The notes under the pieces were generated by a model. It did not search any database. It was not told the DNA's origin and worked only from the letters and a program-made list of their open reading frames with translations. Below are positions 32,501-42,926 of a stretch of 64,000 nt of DNA, in pieces. Origin of the DNA: Eimeria necatrix. Taxonomy: Eukaryota > Apicomplexa > Conoidasida > Eucoccidiorida > Eimeriidae. Numbering within the stretch: the first letter of the stretch is position 1; each line of letters starts with the position of its first letter. The translations under genes and the position numbers were made by a program. The DNA lies in the NCBI RefSeq assembly GCF_000499385.1, contig NW_013653258.1, positions 1 to 64,000 on the forward strand, given 5' to 3'.

Positions 32501-35500
32501 TCATGCTACTGCAACGTGAAATTTTTTCTGTGCTTGCAAAGGCTTCAATGCAAGGGCAGATGTACGAGCACAGAGAGAGAAACGTATTCACACGGCTGTG
32601 CGGCTGTGGGCTTACTTGTAGATACTTTTATAAACATGCGCAAAAGAGCATGTGATAGCGCCAATGCATGCACTCATGTGTTAGTAACAGCACGACAGCA
32701 TTGCAGATTGCTCATAGTTTAAACAGGTAAAACCTTCATAGCAGATGAAGGCATCCAATAATGTTCAAGGAGCATTATTGGACGCGCAAAATCTTGCAAA
32801 TGCCACTTCAAAGATAGACAACAGGATTGGAGTTCCGAAGTTATCTGTCCACTCTTTTTTTCAAAAGGCGTATCGTGATGCTGCATTCCTTACTGCTTTC
32901 AGCTTGCGTGTTTCCCAAGAGCCAACGACGGCAGGGCCCCAAACATAAACTTGACCCTCATCAGAAAGGCAAGCACTGTGCCACCGTCCAAGGCACACCT
33001 GAAACACAACGCAAGCACAAGTAGCAGCAGTCGAACAAGCAGTTACAGAATCAGTGAAAGACGCAGGCTAAAATGATGCGGAGGGTGCAGCAGCCACTGA
33101 AGCCACTAGCAATCTAAGGGGTTCAAAAGGTGCGGCCACCGACAGGCACGACACCAAAAGCATGGACATTTGCGGCCTACAGCAGCAAAAGTGGCACCTC
33201 TTGCATGAAATGCAGATACGTCTCCATTAGCAGCTATAGTGAAAAGACGTGCCTGCACAACTGCAGTGGCGAAGGGAAAGCGGACACGAGAGGGCCTGAA
33301 GGGACTGAGGCTCCGACAGGAAGTTTCCCTACCCAGCTGTCCAAACTGCAGCAGGAATGCAAGAAAACAGAAACAATGAAGAGCACCACCTGAGCCGACA
33401 CAAAGAGAATAATTTGCAAGGGAAGAGCTAGCACGCGAAACAGCAAATAGCAAACATACTGCAAGCAGAAGAGGAAACGGCAGTCGCTGAGAATGGTAGG
33501 TGCCGTGCCGCAGCAATGGATCAGCCGCAACAGTAGGAGAAAAGAGCCATCCCAGTACGGGCAAGAGACATCAGTACAATCGACCAAGCGATGAAAGAAA
33601 TAATAACCACACGACAACGGCACTTCAGAAGCCGCTATAAAGCAAAGCCATCAGCTGCGGACGCAACAAATGCAGTTGCAGCGGCAGCGGAGAGGCAAAT
33701 CCTCTTCTACGGTGAAGATAAATTTTTACCTCATTGTTGCCCCAAGTAAACAACTGATCTCTGCAATCAATACAAGCTGAATGCCTGAAGCGGAAAGCCA
33801 AAAAAGCATTTGCTTCTGAAGCTCCAGCTCGGCTCCAGCTGCAGCAGGTGCGAAGACCCCTCTACGTCCACTCGTGAAAGCAGAATATAGCAGTTGAGGG
33901 AGCACAAAATTAGACATTCTTCGATGCAACAACGGAGCAACAAGAGAGTAAATAGAGGTTCGCAGCTCGGGAATGCACAATGTGCTGACTTCAAGGCTGC
34001 GAAGAAAGTGCAATGTCCTGCTTGCACTCTATGTTGGTGGCCCCTCCTGCCGGGGCAGCAGCTACTACAGACCTGTAACCAGCAGCAACAGCGGCAATTG
34101 GAGGTTTCAGGCCTTTGTACATTGTCCGGTCTTCTATAGGCATCCTCTGGGGTAGTGCAGCAAAAAGAAGCGGCTGTTGGGGAGCTGAAAAGAGGCCTAG
34201 CTGGCCTTCAGCATTGCTGCCACAAACCCACATGGAGCCATCTCGGCAGAGAAATATGCTATGTTCCCCTGCAGCAGCAACATAAGCAAAAGAGGACGCG
34301 AAAAGAGCACCTACTGAACAACGTGTCAGACCACGTAGCAGCTTACTGTGCTCCGTTGGAGTCAACAGAAATTGCAGCGGTCGTGGCCGACATAGCCCAA
34401 CAGCAGTGATAAACGCAGCATAGGCAGAATCAGGGTCAATATCAGTTGGACCGCAGTCAACACCCGCAGGGGTAAAAGCAACGAGCGGGAGCACAGTAGC
34501 TGCAAATCTAGCGGCACCTTGGCAATGCGCTACACAAGGGTATTTAACAGCCATGCTCCCAGTCGATGCAAGAAACACAGCAACGCAATCAACGCGAAAC
34601 TAAAAGAACATGCAGCAGCTTCTGCTCACCGCCCAAGGCAACGGCTTGTACTTTGTGTTCTCCACCGAACATAGGGAGGATTGACGGCCTCCATAGGGAT
34701 GTAGGCAGGCGCTGTCTGCGCATAGCTGCTGCCACTGCTGCCTTGACGCTCCTGCTTTTCTTGCGGCTACTCTGAAACAGATTCTGCTGTTGTTGCTGCA
34801 GTAACGCTGCGGAGTTATCCAAGTCACCTGCAGGAGCGATTCCTAGTTGGCCGCAGCTGTTGCTTCCCCATACATAAAGCCCGCCTTCCTCCATAACCGC
34901 TGCTGAGTGCTGTGCTCCGCAATACACCCTAATCACGTTGGGCTGATCCTGCTCTGGCTGCTGCTGACGCTGCTGATGCTGCTCCTGATGGCATGCATTG
35001 GACCAGCCGGCATTCTCTAGATGCCTCCAACGGCAGCCATCCTCAGAAGCGTCTCTCAATGCCTCCAGCAGCAACTCTCGCGCTACCCATGGATGAGGAG
35101 CCCTTGGAGAACCCCAGCCACCCACTGTGATCCTCCTCAGAATACCCGCTTTTCCAGTCCGTACATTTGTCTGAGCCACGCACACCCCAATAACCACATG
35201 CTAGACATCTGACCTTCAAAACCTATTAACGCTTTAACATCACACCCGCAGCGACATAAAAAAGCACAGGAGTTTCAAGATTGTATCAAAGCATCAAAAG
35301 AGTTATACTTTCCTGACCTCAAAAGGCGTTTCCACGGCAAACGAAGAACAAGCAGGCGTGGCTCCTGGAAAGTTATTAACAGCGATGTCGTTTCTCCTTG
35401 TCATTTGTCCTTTCGTCCCCTCTAACAGCGCTAGCGCTTCTCTATTGGGGAGATGTGAGGGTGATACGGATGCGGTATATTCTAGTGCCTCTGCTGCCGT

Positions 35501-36024
35501 TACCGTTGTATTTAAAGAAGAGGCGCCAGTCTGCCGTGCCAGGAACAAAGCACCACCAGTGCTGCTGCTGTCAAGTCTTCCTTCGAAACCTTCGAAAGGC
35601 CTGTCACGTGCAGTGCAGCCTGAGGGATATGGGGCGAACTGCATGTCCTTCCCAAGATTCAACAGATTGTTGCATACGCGAGAAACGGCTGCCGCTTCCT
35701 TTGCTGCTACATACCACAAGTCAGCTGCAGCTCTACACGGTCCTGATCCATCCAAATTTCTGTTTTTTTCCCATGAAGAATTACAGGTGTGCCCCCTCGC
35801 TTTATTGCTGCTGTTGCTGCCGCTGCTTTCAATTGCAGCGAAAGGGGAACTTCTCTGATCGGAGAAGCTTTGACTTTTCCCTCTGTCTTTGTTGGCCCAG
35901 CCCCTTGAAGCTCCTCCCTGCTTTTTGTCCTTTTCCAAAGAAGTGGCTGGGGTGGGCAGCAGGAGATAGACAGCATTTGCATGTAGCTTGAGCGGGTGCG
36001 CAAGCTGTCCGCTTTCGTTGCTGC
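29515..36024 (-). CDS. Large RCC1-repeat protein, 5' end not resolved
   Basis: Exons that join in phase are 36024-35309, 35200-34630, 34268-34073, 33760-33730, 32452-32225, 31868-31782 and 31389-29515 (about 1,233 residues). RCC1 propeller blades are recognised by SNESGQLAHPL, RVYCGAQHSAAV/LYVWGSNSCGQLG, HSIFLCRDGSMWVCGSNAEGQLGLF, QLFTWGNN, RVVCGGTHCAAI, KLLMWGRGSEGQLGLN, IQLYAWGSNEQQ and, at the C-terminus, VTVKDIAAGETHSLLLL. A Ser/Lys-rich disordered region of some 450 residues sits inside the last blade pair. RCC1 propellers serve as exchange factors or scaffolds; nothing here shows which. The first listed exon begins mid-blade, so at least one 5' exon is missing. One candidate ends near 36322 (TIIVACG, phase 1). 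The joins 34073/33760 and 32225/31868 rest on phase more than homology. Confidence 0.85.
32754..32782. repeat. Perfect 10-bp inverted repeat in an RCC1-gene intron
   Basis: TCCAATAATG and its reverse complement around a 9-base loop. A short hairpin of unknown meaning. Confidence 0.7.
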
Positions 36025-38783
36025 CTAGAGAAACACAAAAGTGAACAAGACGCAGGAAGCCGGTATAAAGCCATTAGGCCAAACAAAGACAGACGCTAAT
36101 ACGTGCAAACGGAAATCTCATAAGCCCAAATACACAAATTTTCGCAAGATCTGTGTACTGGAATTCTGGCCTGTGGCACTGAAATATTTTTCAGGGTTAA
36201 TGTGCACAGTAAGTTGATGCCACGATGCCCCATAGGCAGTTTTATATGCTTTGCTGGAAGCTTAGCGGCTCTAGTGTCTCGCAACAGATAGGGATATCTG
36301 CGTTTCTGTACCATACCGCAGGCCACAATGATCGTCTGAGACCTCCACCGATAGCTCACAGAACCAGAGGATGCTCTGGGGTACTTCGGAGGCATTACAG
36401 ACTGTACTGTGGGTTCCACTGGACTCGCTTCGTTGTGCACTCCACCATTCAGCCTTGAAACCCCTGGACCCTTCATCCTCGAAGGAGATCAAGGGCCGCG
36501 CACAAACCCCTGAGTTTTAAGCCAGAATGGAACTGAAATAGCGCAGCAGGGAGGAACTGTAACCAGTCTGAGCACTGCAGTTTCTCACCAAGGGGGCAGC
36601 AGCAACACAGGCGGTTCCGAAACCTCCAGCACTCACACTTCCTGCCTTTTAACTAGGAGTGAAGCGGTGTGTGTATATCCTTTAAGAGCCGCAGCGTGGC
36701 TGTTGGTCTTGGGGTTTGCTTTGACTCTCACGAGCTCTTCATGTGCCTGACGCTTCCTTCCCTTCGCGATGCGTTGTTTATTATTTTACCTGTTGCAATG
36801 GCTTGTCAACAAAACAAGAGCTACTACTGCAGGAGACATAAGAATGGTCCTTGAGGCTGTCTTTGTCCCCTCAAGAAGTGATCTCCGGAAGCGTCGGCAC
36901 TGAAGTCTTGCGATCAACTCTCGGCACACCTGCTTTTTGCTCTCCTGGCATTCAAGATATGCCTTTTTAATTCCACATAAGGGAAAATATGGCGTCCTGT
37001 TTAATGCCTTCTTCTTGATCGTAGCGACGCCGGACCAGTGGACTGTGGACCAGTGGCCTGCTCCGGAGTCACTGGCATCGATTTGCTAATGCTAGATTCA
37101 CCTCCCCGCACCCAACAACACGAACCCCGATTTTCTGCACAAAAGGTACCTTATACAAAAATATGTAGCCTAGGAAGCCGAATAAAGATCAACTTGCCGC
37201 ACTGTGTTCCTGAAATGTGCGCTTGTGGCCTGACACTGGGGTATTGCTGGGCACAAACTGGCACACATGGATGCAATTACTGCCTGGATCGGGTGCATCA
37301 CGTACTTTTTATCTCAACAAAAAAAGGCATCACGTATTTTTTATCTCAACAAAAGGATTTACGTCCTCTCTACTCAAGCCTGCGTAGCTGTTGGACACTC
37401 TAAAGTGCAAGTGGAAATGGCCGAACACTCTAACTACCGTAATAAGGCCGGCCAAAACTGTACCACCTCCGTGTCTCATTGAGAACTCCCAACACACACA
37501 GGTAGTAGTCCTGGAGACGAGACGTTGAGTTTAATAACTGCCGCAAAAGGCTACAAAACTGGCTCGTGCTCTCAAGGGACACGGAAGTCCCTGTTTCCGT
37601 TGCTTTGTGCCGCCGCTTCACATCTGCTTGCGGCTACTGCACATTAGTGGTACCTGCAAACTGTGACCGACGGCATGTCTAATTAACACTCAGCACTAGG
37701 TCCCTGACTGGCTATCGGCCTACTCTCCCCAGATACCACTTGAATGCCTATGAAAACGTCACCTCTCTGTTGGCTGCGCCTTTTTTCAATATAAAACGCA
37801 TACGCGGCAGCGGTCGTTTCCTGCTACATCATCACCAGCAGCCCTACAACGGATGGTAGCTGGAGCCTCAGATGCTGCAAGCCCTGCTTGTCTTATTACT
37901 GGCGCAGTGCGGCTCTTCTATCCCCGCCTATCGTATAATGAGTGGGAGAAACAGGCGCACTGCTTTCTGCGTATTTGGCTTCCGGGAAGTAAGTAATGAA
38001 GGCAAATGGTGAACGCAAGTGATGAAGGCATTGGAATTGGCAGCGTACAGTACACAGCAGCCGTTGCTGCGTGATGTGCCTGCGGAACAAATTACTCTGC
38101 TGCTCCATTCCACACCCCTTTCCACGTCTCAATCGAGAGTCACGAACACGCCGCCTGTGCCACCTCTGCTGCTGCTGCAGCATAAAATACTTGAAAAGCA
38201 CGAACCCGGCGGGCGTGCCGTGGGAATTAAAGTGTCACCAAGTGGTCGTACACACCTGAAATATCTTGATTTATTGCAGCTCTCCAAACGTCTAACACCA
38301 CCTTAATAGCAACAGCGGCTTCTTCTACAGCTGCTGCTGCCCTTACTGCAGCCGCGGCATCTGGGGAGGCAGCAACTCATGATGCCGGTCCCGATGCATT
38401 CACTGGGCCACATTAAACCATACAGCAAGCAATAGAGAAAAAGAGTCACAAGACGACAAACGAAATGGCTTAACGCAACAAGAACTCCATCATGGGCCCT
38501 TCCAACAGTGCCTTGAGGTCCCTATTCGGGGAGACACTATCGTGGGTATGCATATGGTGTAAGCAGAGATAGTATGGAACCCTATGAAAAACAATCGACA
38601 GCTTAAAATACATGCAGACCAAAGGAAAGATATATACAAAGCAAGCGTGCACTTTCTCAGCAGTGTCATTCTACGGCTTTAACAGCAGGTGCTCCTGCAC
38701 TTCCTGCTGCAGTGCGTGCTGCTTCTCCCTCTGAAACATAAAGGCCTTTTTCGAACCCGAACAACACAGTGGGGCAGACATGC
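36025..38783. other. Intergenic region with probable missing 5' exons of the RCC1 gene
   Basis: The first 500 bases probably hold upstream exon(s) of the RCC1 gene on the minus strand. Beyond about 36600 I see no gene. A near-duplicate of about 30 bp (CATCACGTA...TTTATCTCAACAAAA) occurs in tandem at about 37297-37355. Confidence 0.5.
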
Positions 38784-41700
38784 TCATTCAAAAATGCTGC
38801 AACAAAAGCTCCCCCTGCATCTTCCTCTGGTGCCGCATGACTCCTCTTCGCTGCACGGAGCCATATTTACGCTGTTACCGATGCCGCCTACGCTGCTGCT
38901 GCTACGGCAACAGGGTCGTACAGGTGTCTTTAGAGCAACACCAGGCGAAGGAGCGGCCGCTGCAGAGCCATGCTGAAGGACGCTGAGAAATGGAGTGAGG
39001 AATTCGTCCACTTCACTACTATCTGTGAGACACTGAGGGCAGCCTTCGCCTGCTACCGCGGCTGCTGCGGCTGCAGTTGCTGGATCCGTGTCAATTTGTT
39101 GCTGCAGCGCGCTGCAGCAACAGCATGGCACTCCCAGTGGCGGCGGCGTAGCAGCACAAGGTGAGCATGCGTCCAGCGGGTCCGGAGGTGGTGCTTTCCT
39201 CGCAGCAGCAGTCACACTCTCGCTTTTCCTTGTCAAACCACTGCCGGTGCTGTTGCTGCATGTAGCGCGGGCAGATGTTGGTGACGGCTCTTCTGAAATG
39301 CTGCAGCGCGTGCTGCTGCCACCACTGAAGACTCCAGTAGGGTTGTACAGTCCCTGGCCGGTTAGAGCTGCAGCAGCTTCCGCAGCGTATATTGCTGCTT
39401 CTTTGGCGCGCTCATTTACCTCCACTGAGCAGCAAGTACTACGTGCAGTCTTTTGTGGTTGCGGCGTTTTTGAGGATAGGACACGAGAGCTACGGCGAAG
39501 CCCGGGTGAACTGCTGCTGCTGCGGCTGTCCTCACCGCTACTTTGGTCGCAGTGGACACGGCGCGCATCCAAGAGCAGATCCGCGGCAGCGGCTGGCGCC
39601 ATGCCTAGTGTTACTGCCTTGATACCTCGTCTGTTCCACTTTCGGTACGGCAGGCCGATGCCAAGCGCCTCCGTCAGTCTCTCCTCGAGGTCCTCGCAGC
39701 CATTGCTGCTGCCGCTGCTGCTGTTGTGCTGCTGCCACATGGACTGCCCAGACATCCACCCCCCTACTGTGCCGCGTCCCTCGTTGTCCCTGTCGCTGCT
39801 GCACCTGCTGAGGCTGGTGCTGCTGCTGCAGCTCTGAAACTCTTCAAGCGAATCACTGCCGCCGCCAGCGTCGGGGCACTTTCTTTGGCTCTTGCTGGTG
39901 CCTCTACTGTACCCAATGCTTTCAAATGAACAAGCTGAGGCTTCTTTGTCGCAGAGAGATACTTCTCTGTCGCAGAGAGATACGGCGACAGCGGTGGCAA
40001 CATCAAGACCCCATGAGCTGTCTTTGGCACAGTCTGTTGCTGCTGTTGCAGCTGCTACTTCTGCTGGCTCTTGCGCTGCGAATACACCCTCCTTCGCTAC
40101 TGGCATTGCAGAAGTTATTGGAACCGGTGCATTGGCTACCGCTGCTGCTGCCCTTTCTGGTGCCAACGCTGCGGATGCGCCTTCTTCTGGAGCTGGAGCT
40201 GTTGGAACGAGTGGTACTGGCACAGTTTCTCCCGCTGCTTTTCCATCTGCTGCAGGAGCCTCTGCTGACAGTACTGCTATACCTGTTACTCCTTTTGCAG
40301 GATTTGCAGGCGTGCTTGATGAGGCCACTGACAGTACGGCGTCTTCACGTTGTTGATGTTCCCAGTGTTCCTTTGTTAGGTGGTTACGTACGGCCGCTGC
40401 TGAATCTAACGTATCATATGTTCCTGTTGCGCCTGGAGCTGCTGCTGCTGCCTCAGTTATTACTGGCACCGTAACAGCTGCTGCAGCAGCGCTGGTGCTG
40501 CTGCTGCGGCAACGTTGGTTTGGGCTGACTTCAGCTTGAATATCGCCAACAGCCTCACCCAGGGAGGCCTGTGGAAAACCGTGCTGCAGCTGCAACTGCA
40601 GGAGGAGGCGCTGCTGCACCTGCAACTGTTTCTGTGCCTCTGCATACCTTTGGCATTGCTTCCGTTGCTTCTGCTGCCTCTGCTGAAGCTGCTGCTGCGC
40701 TAGCTCAGAGCCCACTGCAGTGTACACGCAGCTTCCAACTACAAGGGGGCTGGTATGCACTCTACGGCCAGCGGACTCTCCAAACAGAGTACCTGAGCCC
40801 TCCTCTCCTGGAACTGCTGCCACTGCTTCTAAACTCGTAGCTTCATGAGCAGCAGCTGGTGCTGTGCTGGCCTTTGTGTGGCGACGCCGCCACATCAGCA
40901 GGTAGGACACACCATGTTTCTTCCGACGCTGCTGTTGCTGTTGTACTTCTCGCTGCTTCACTTGTGGCGGCTGGCATTGCACCACCTGGGCTCCCTGCGT
41001 CACGCGCTGCTGTTGCTGCTGCGGGCTCTCCACTACGTGAACTCCCCGGCAACTAGAAGAAGAGCACCCCATTGCGCAGCAAGACGCTAAAGCTGACGCT
41101 GCCTGTGGAGCCGTAGCAGAAGCAGCGTCAGGTCTCTCAACTGTCCTTTGGTTAACAGACGAGCTTCCCACTGCGTCTTCAAGAACGGCTGCAACCGCAG
41201 TATTGCACCTTCGCACTCTTCCTGTCGCTGTCACTAGAGATCCAGCAGTAGCAGCAGCTTGAAGATTCCCGCTGCTGTGCGTACGGGTGGCCTGTTGCGG
41301 CCGTTGATGCTGTTGAAGCGGCGCCCGCCAAAGTTTGCTGCCACTCCAAAGAAATGACAAGCGAGATAAACTTGTGATGGCGTTTTTGCTGCTGCCGTGG
41401 CTGAAGCTGCGTTGCGTCGGTAGCATGCGCCCGCGGGACAGATGCTGCTGATACAAACGCCTCTGTGGCACAACAGGAAGGCTCTCCCTGCTGTCGGAGA
41501 TTTCCGTTGCCTCCGTTTTGCTATTGCTTCTGCTGGCCACCGTCGCTGCGGCAGCAGGGTCAGGGTCATCCAGAGGTGTTTCGAAAAGCGCAGAGAAACA
41601 GGGAACTGCTGTTGCTGCTGCTGCTGCGGCCGCAGCTGCCGCTGCCGTCGCAGCAGCTGTTGCTGCTGCTGTCGCCGTTGCAGTTGCTGCAGCTGTTGCT

Positions 41701-42926
41701 GCAGCCGTTGCTGCAGCTGTTGCTGCAGCCTTTGCAGCAGCTGTTGCGGCTGCCTCTGCGGCGTCATCTGCAGCTGCTCCTGCTGCCGCCGTTGCAGATC
41801 TCGCCCCTGAAGTCCTCGCCACAAGAGAGGCCGGCTCGACTGCCACTGCACTGTCGCTATTGCAGTGGCGGTAGTAGCTACTGCTGCTGCTCTCTCCGCC
41901 GCTGCTGCAGCCACTCTCCAAAAGGATAACACGGCCTTCGAGCGAGTGGCCTCTCCAGGGTCCTCCGGGTGAAACTGCAGACGCCGCAAGAGCAGCAGCG
42001 GCAGCAGAAGGCGCCGGAAGCATCAGGGAAGACCCCGCCAACGAAACTGAGCTGCTGGGACATTTAAGGCGCTGATGCTGTGGCTTATGTTGCTTCTCAC
42101 GCTGCTGTTGCTGTCCGCTCTCCAAGGGGGTGCCGGAGTCGCTGTGCAAAAAAGACGATGCAGCTGCAGGTGATGCTACTGCAGTTGGGCCCTCTACGAA
42201 AACGCTGCGCGCCATAAGGACCCCATGGGGCCCCCAAAATTCCGTTGGAGACTCATAAAAAGAGCTCGCCTCTTCCCTTGCTACTGTTCTGGGAGTTGCT
42301 TTTGTTTGTTGTGCTGCTGCTGCTTCACTGCATGGCAGCTCGGTTGGCTGCCGCTGGTGCCGCTGCTGAACACCGCTAGGGCAAATGTGATGGCAGCCCT
42401 GCGGAGGCAGAGGCACTTCGTGAATTCCTGGGCTGATGCAAGCTATGCAGCCGCACAAAGCGCTGCCGACACTGTCACGGCTGTTGCTTGTCTGTAGTCC
42501 TGCTGCTCTTCCTGTGGTGCAGGTGCGGCATGTGGGGGAAGCCACTGTGCTGCTGCTGCTGCTACAGGTAAAGGCGGGCAAAAATGGAGCGCTTCTGCGG
42601 GTGCAGCTTGTGCTACAGCTATCTCCTCGGCGCATGCATTGCTGCTGCTTGCCGCTGCTGTTCCTCTCATGCAGGCCCAGCAGTTCGTCGCTCCCTACGG
42701 CAGCAAGTGGTAGCCACACACCCGAAGTGCTGCCACAGCTCGATAAGCTGCAGCAACTAATGCAGCTACCGTCTCGTCCGACCTCCTTGTCAGGAGAAGT
42801 GGCGGCGGAGGAGCCATAGCCCTCCTGAGCTGGCGTCGTTGTTGCCGTTGTAGCTGCGCCTGTTGCTGTTTTACTGCTGTTGCACTGCCCTGTGCTACGG
42901 GAAAGAATGCCGCGCCAGCGAGACAT
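38784..42926 (-). CDS. 1380-residue low-complexity hypothetical protein
   Basis: An uninterrupted ATG-started frame (MSRWRGILSRSTGQ...), rich in Ser, Ala, Gln and Gly. A long Ala/Thr tract falls near residues 385-440. Gln-rich stretches occur later, and a duplicated heptapeptide of type EVSLCDR/K is encoded at about 39945-39990. More balanced segments, such as SRLSFLWSGSKLWRAPLQ, EDLEERLTEALGIGLPYRKWNRR and KRHPDAGGGS-like charged runs, suggest genuine coding. A single exon of 4.1 kb is long for this window, whose other genes are finely split, so introns may be hidden in the repeats. No domain, signal peptide or membrane span was recognised. Shadow frames on the plus strand are Leu-rich repeat by-products. 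Confidence 0.6.
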   Translation of the reverse strand: MSRWRGILSRSTGQCNSSKTATGAATTATTTPAQEGYGSSAATSPDKEVGRDGSCISCCSLSSCGSTSGVWLPLAAVGSDELLGLHERNSSGKQQQCMRRGDSCSTSCTRRSAPFLPAFTCSSSSSTVASPTCRTCTTGRAAGLQTSNSRDSVGSALCGCIACISPGIHEVPLPPQGCHHICPSGVQQRHQRQPTELPCSEAAAAQQTKATPRTVAREEASSFYESPTEFWGPHGVLMARSVFVEGPTAVASPAAASSFLHSDSGTPLESGQQQQREKQHKPQHQRLKCPSSSVSLAGSSLMLPAPSAAAAALAASAVSPGGPWRGHSLEGRVILLESGCSSGGESSSSSYYRHCNSDSAVAVEPASLVARTSGARSATAAAGAAADDAAEAAATAAAKAAATAAATAAATAAATATATAAATAAATAAAAAAAAAAATAVPCFSALFETPLDDPDPAAAATVASRSNSKTEATEISDSRESLPVVPQRRLYQQHLSRGRMLPTQRSFSHGSSKNAITSLSRLSFLWSGSKLWRAPLQQHQRPQQATRTHSSGNLQAAATAGSLVTATGRVRRCNTAVAAVLEDAVGSSSVNQRTVERPDAASATAPQAASALASCCAMGCSSSSCRGVHVVESPQQQQQRVTQGAQVVQCQPPQVKQREVQQQQQRRKKHGVSYLLMWRRRHTKASTAPAAAHEATSLEAVAAVPGEEGSGTLFGESAGRRVHTSPLVVGSCVYTAVGSELAQQQLQQRQQKQRKQCQRYAEAQKQLQVQQRLLLQLQLQHGFPQASLGEAVGDIQAEVSPNQRCRSSSTSAAAAAVTVPVITEAAAAAPGATGTYDTLDSAAAVRNHLTKEHWEHQQREDAVLSVASSSTPANPAKGVTGIAVLSAEAPAADGKAAGETVPVPLVPTAPAPEEGASAALAPERAAAAVANAPVPITSAMPVAKEGVFAAQEPAEVAAATAATDCAKDSSWGLDVATAVAVSLCDREVSLCDKEASACSFESIGYSRGTSKSQRKCPDAGGGSDSLEEFQSCSSSTSLSRCSSDRDNEGRGTVGGWMSGQSMWQQHNSSSGSSNGCEDLEERLTEALGIGLPYRKWNRRGIKAVTLGMAPAAAADLLLDARRVHCDQSSGEDSRSSSSSPGLRRSSRVLSSKTPQPQKTARSTCCSVEVNERAKEAAIYAAEAAAALTGQGLYNPTGVFSGGSSTRCSISEEPSPTSARATCSNSTGSGLTRKSESVTAAARKAPPPDPLDACSPCAATPPPLGVPCCCCSALQQQIDTDPATAAAAAAVAGEGCPQCLTDSSEVDEFLTPFLSVLQHGSAAAAPSPGVALKTPVRPCCRSSSSVGGIGNSVNMAPCSEEESCGTRGRCRGSFCCSIFE

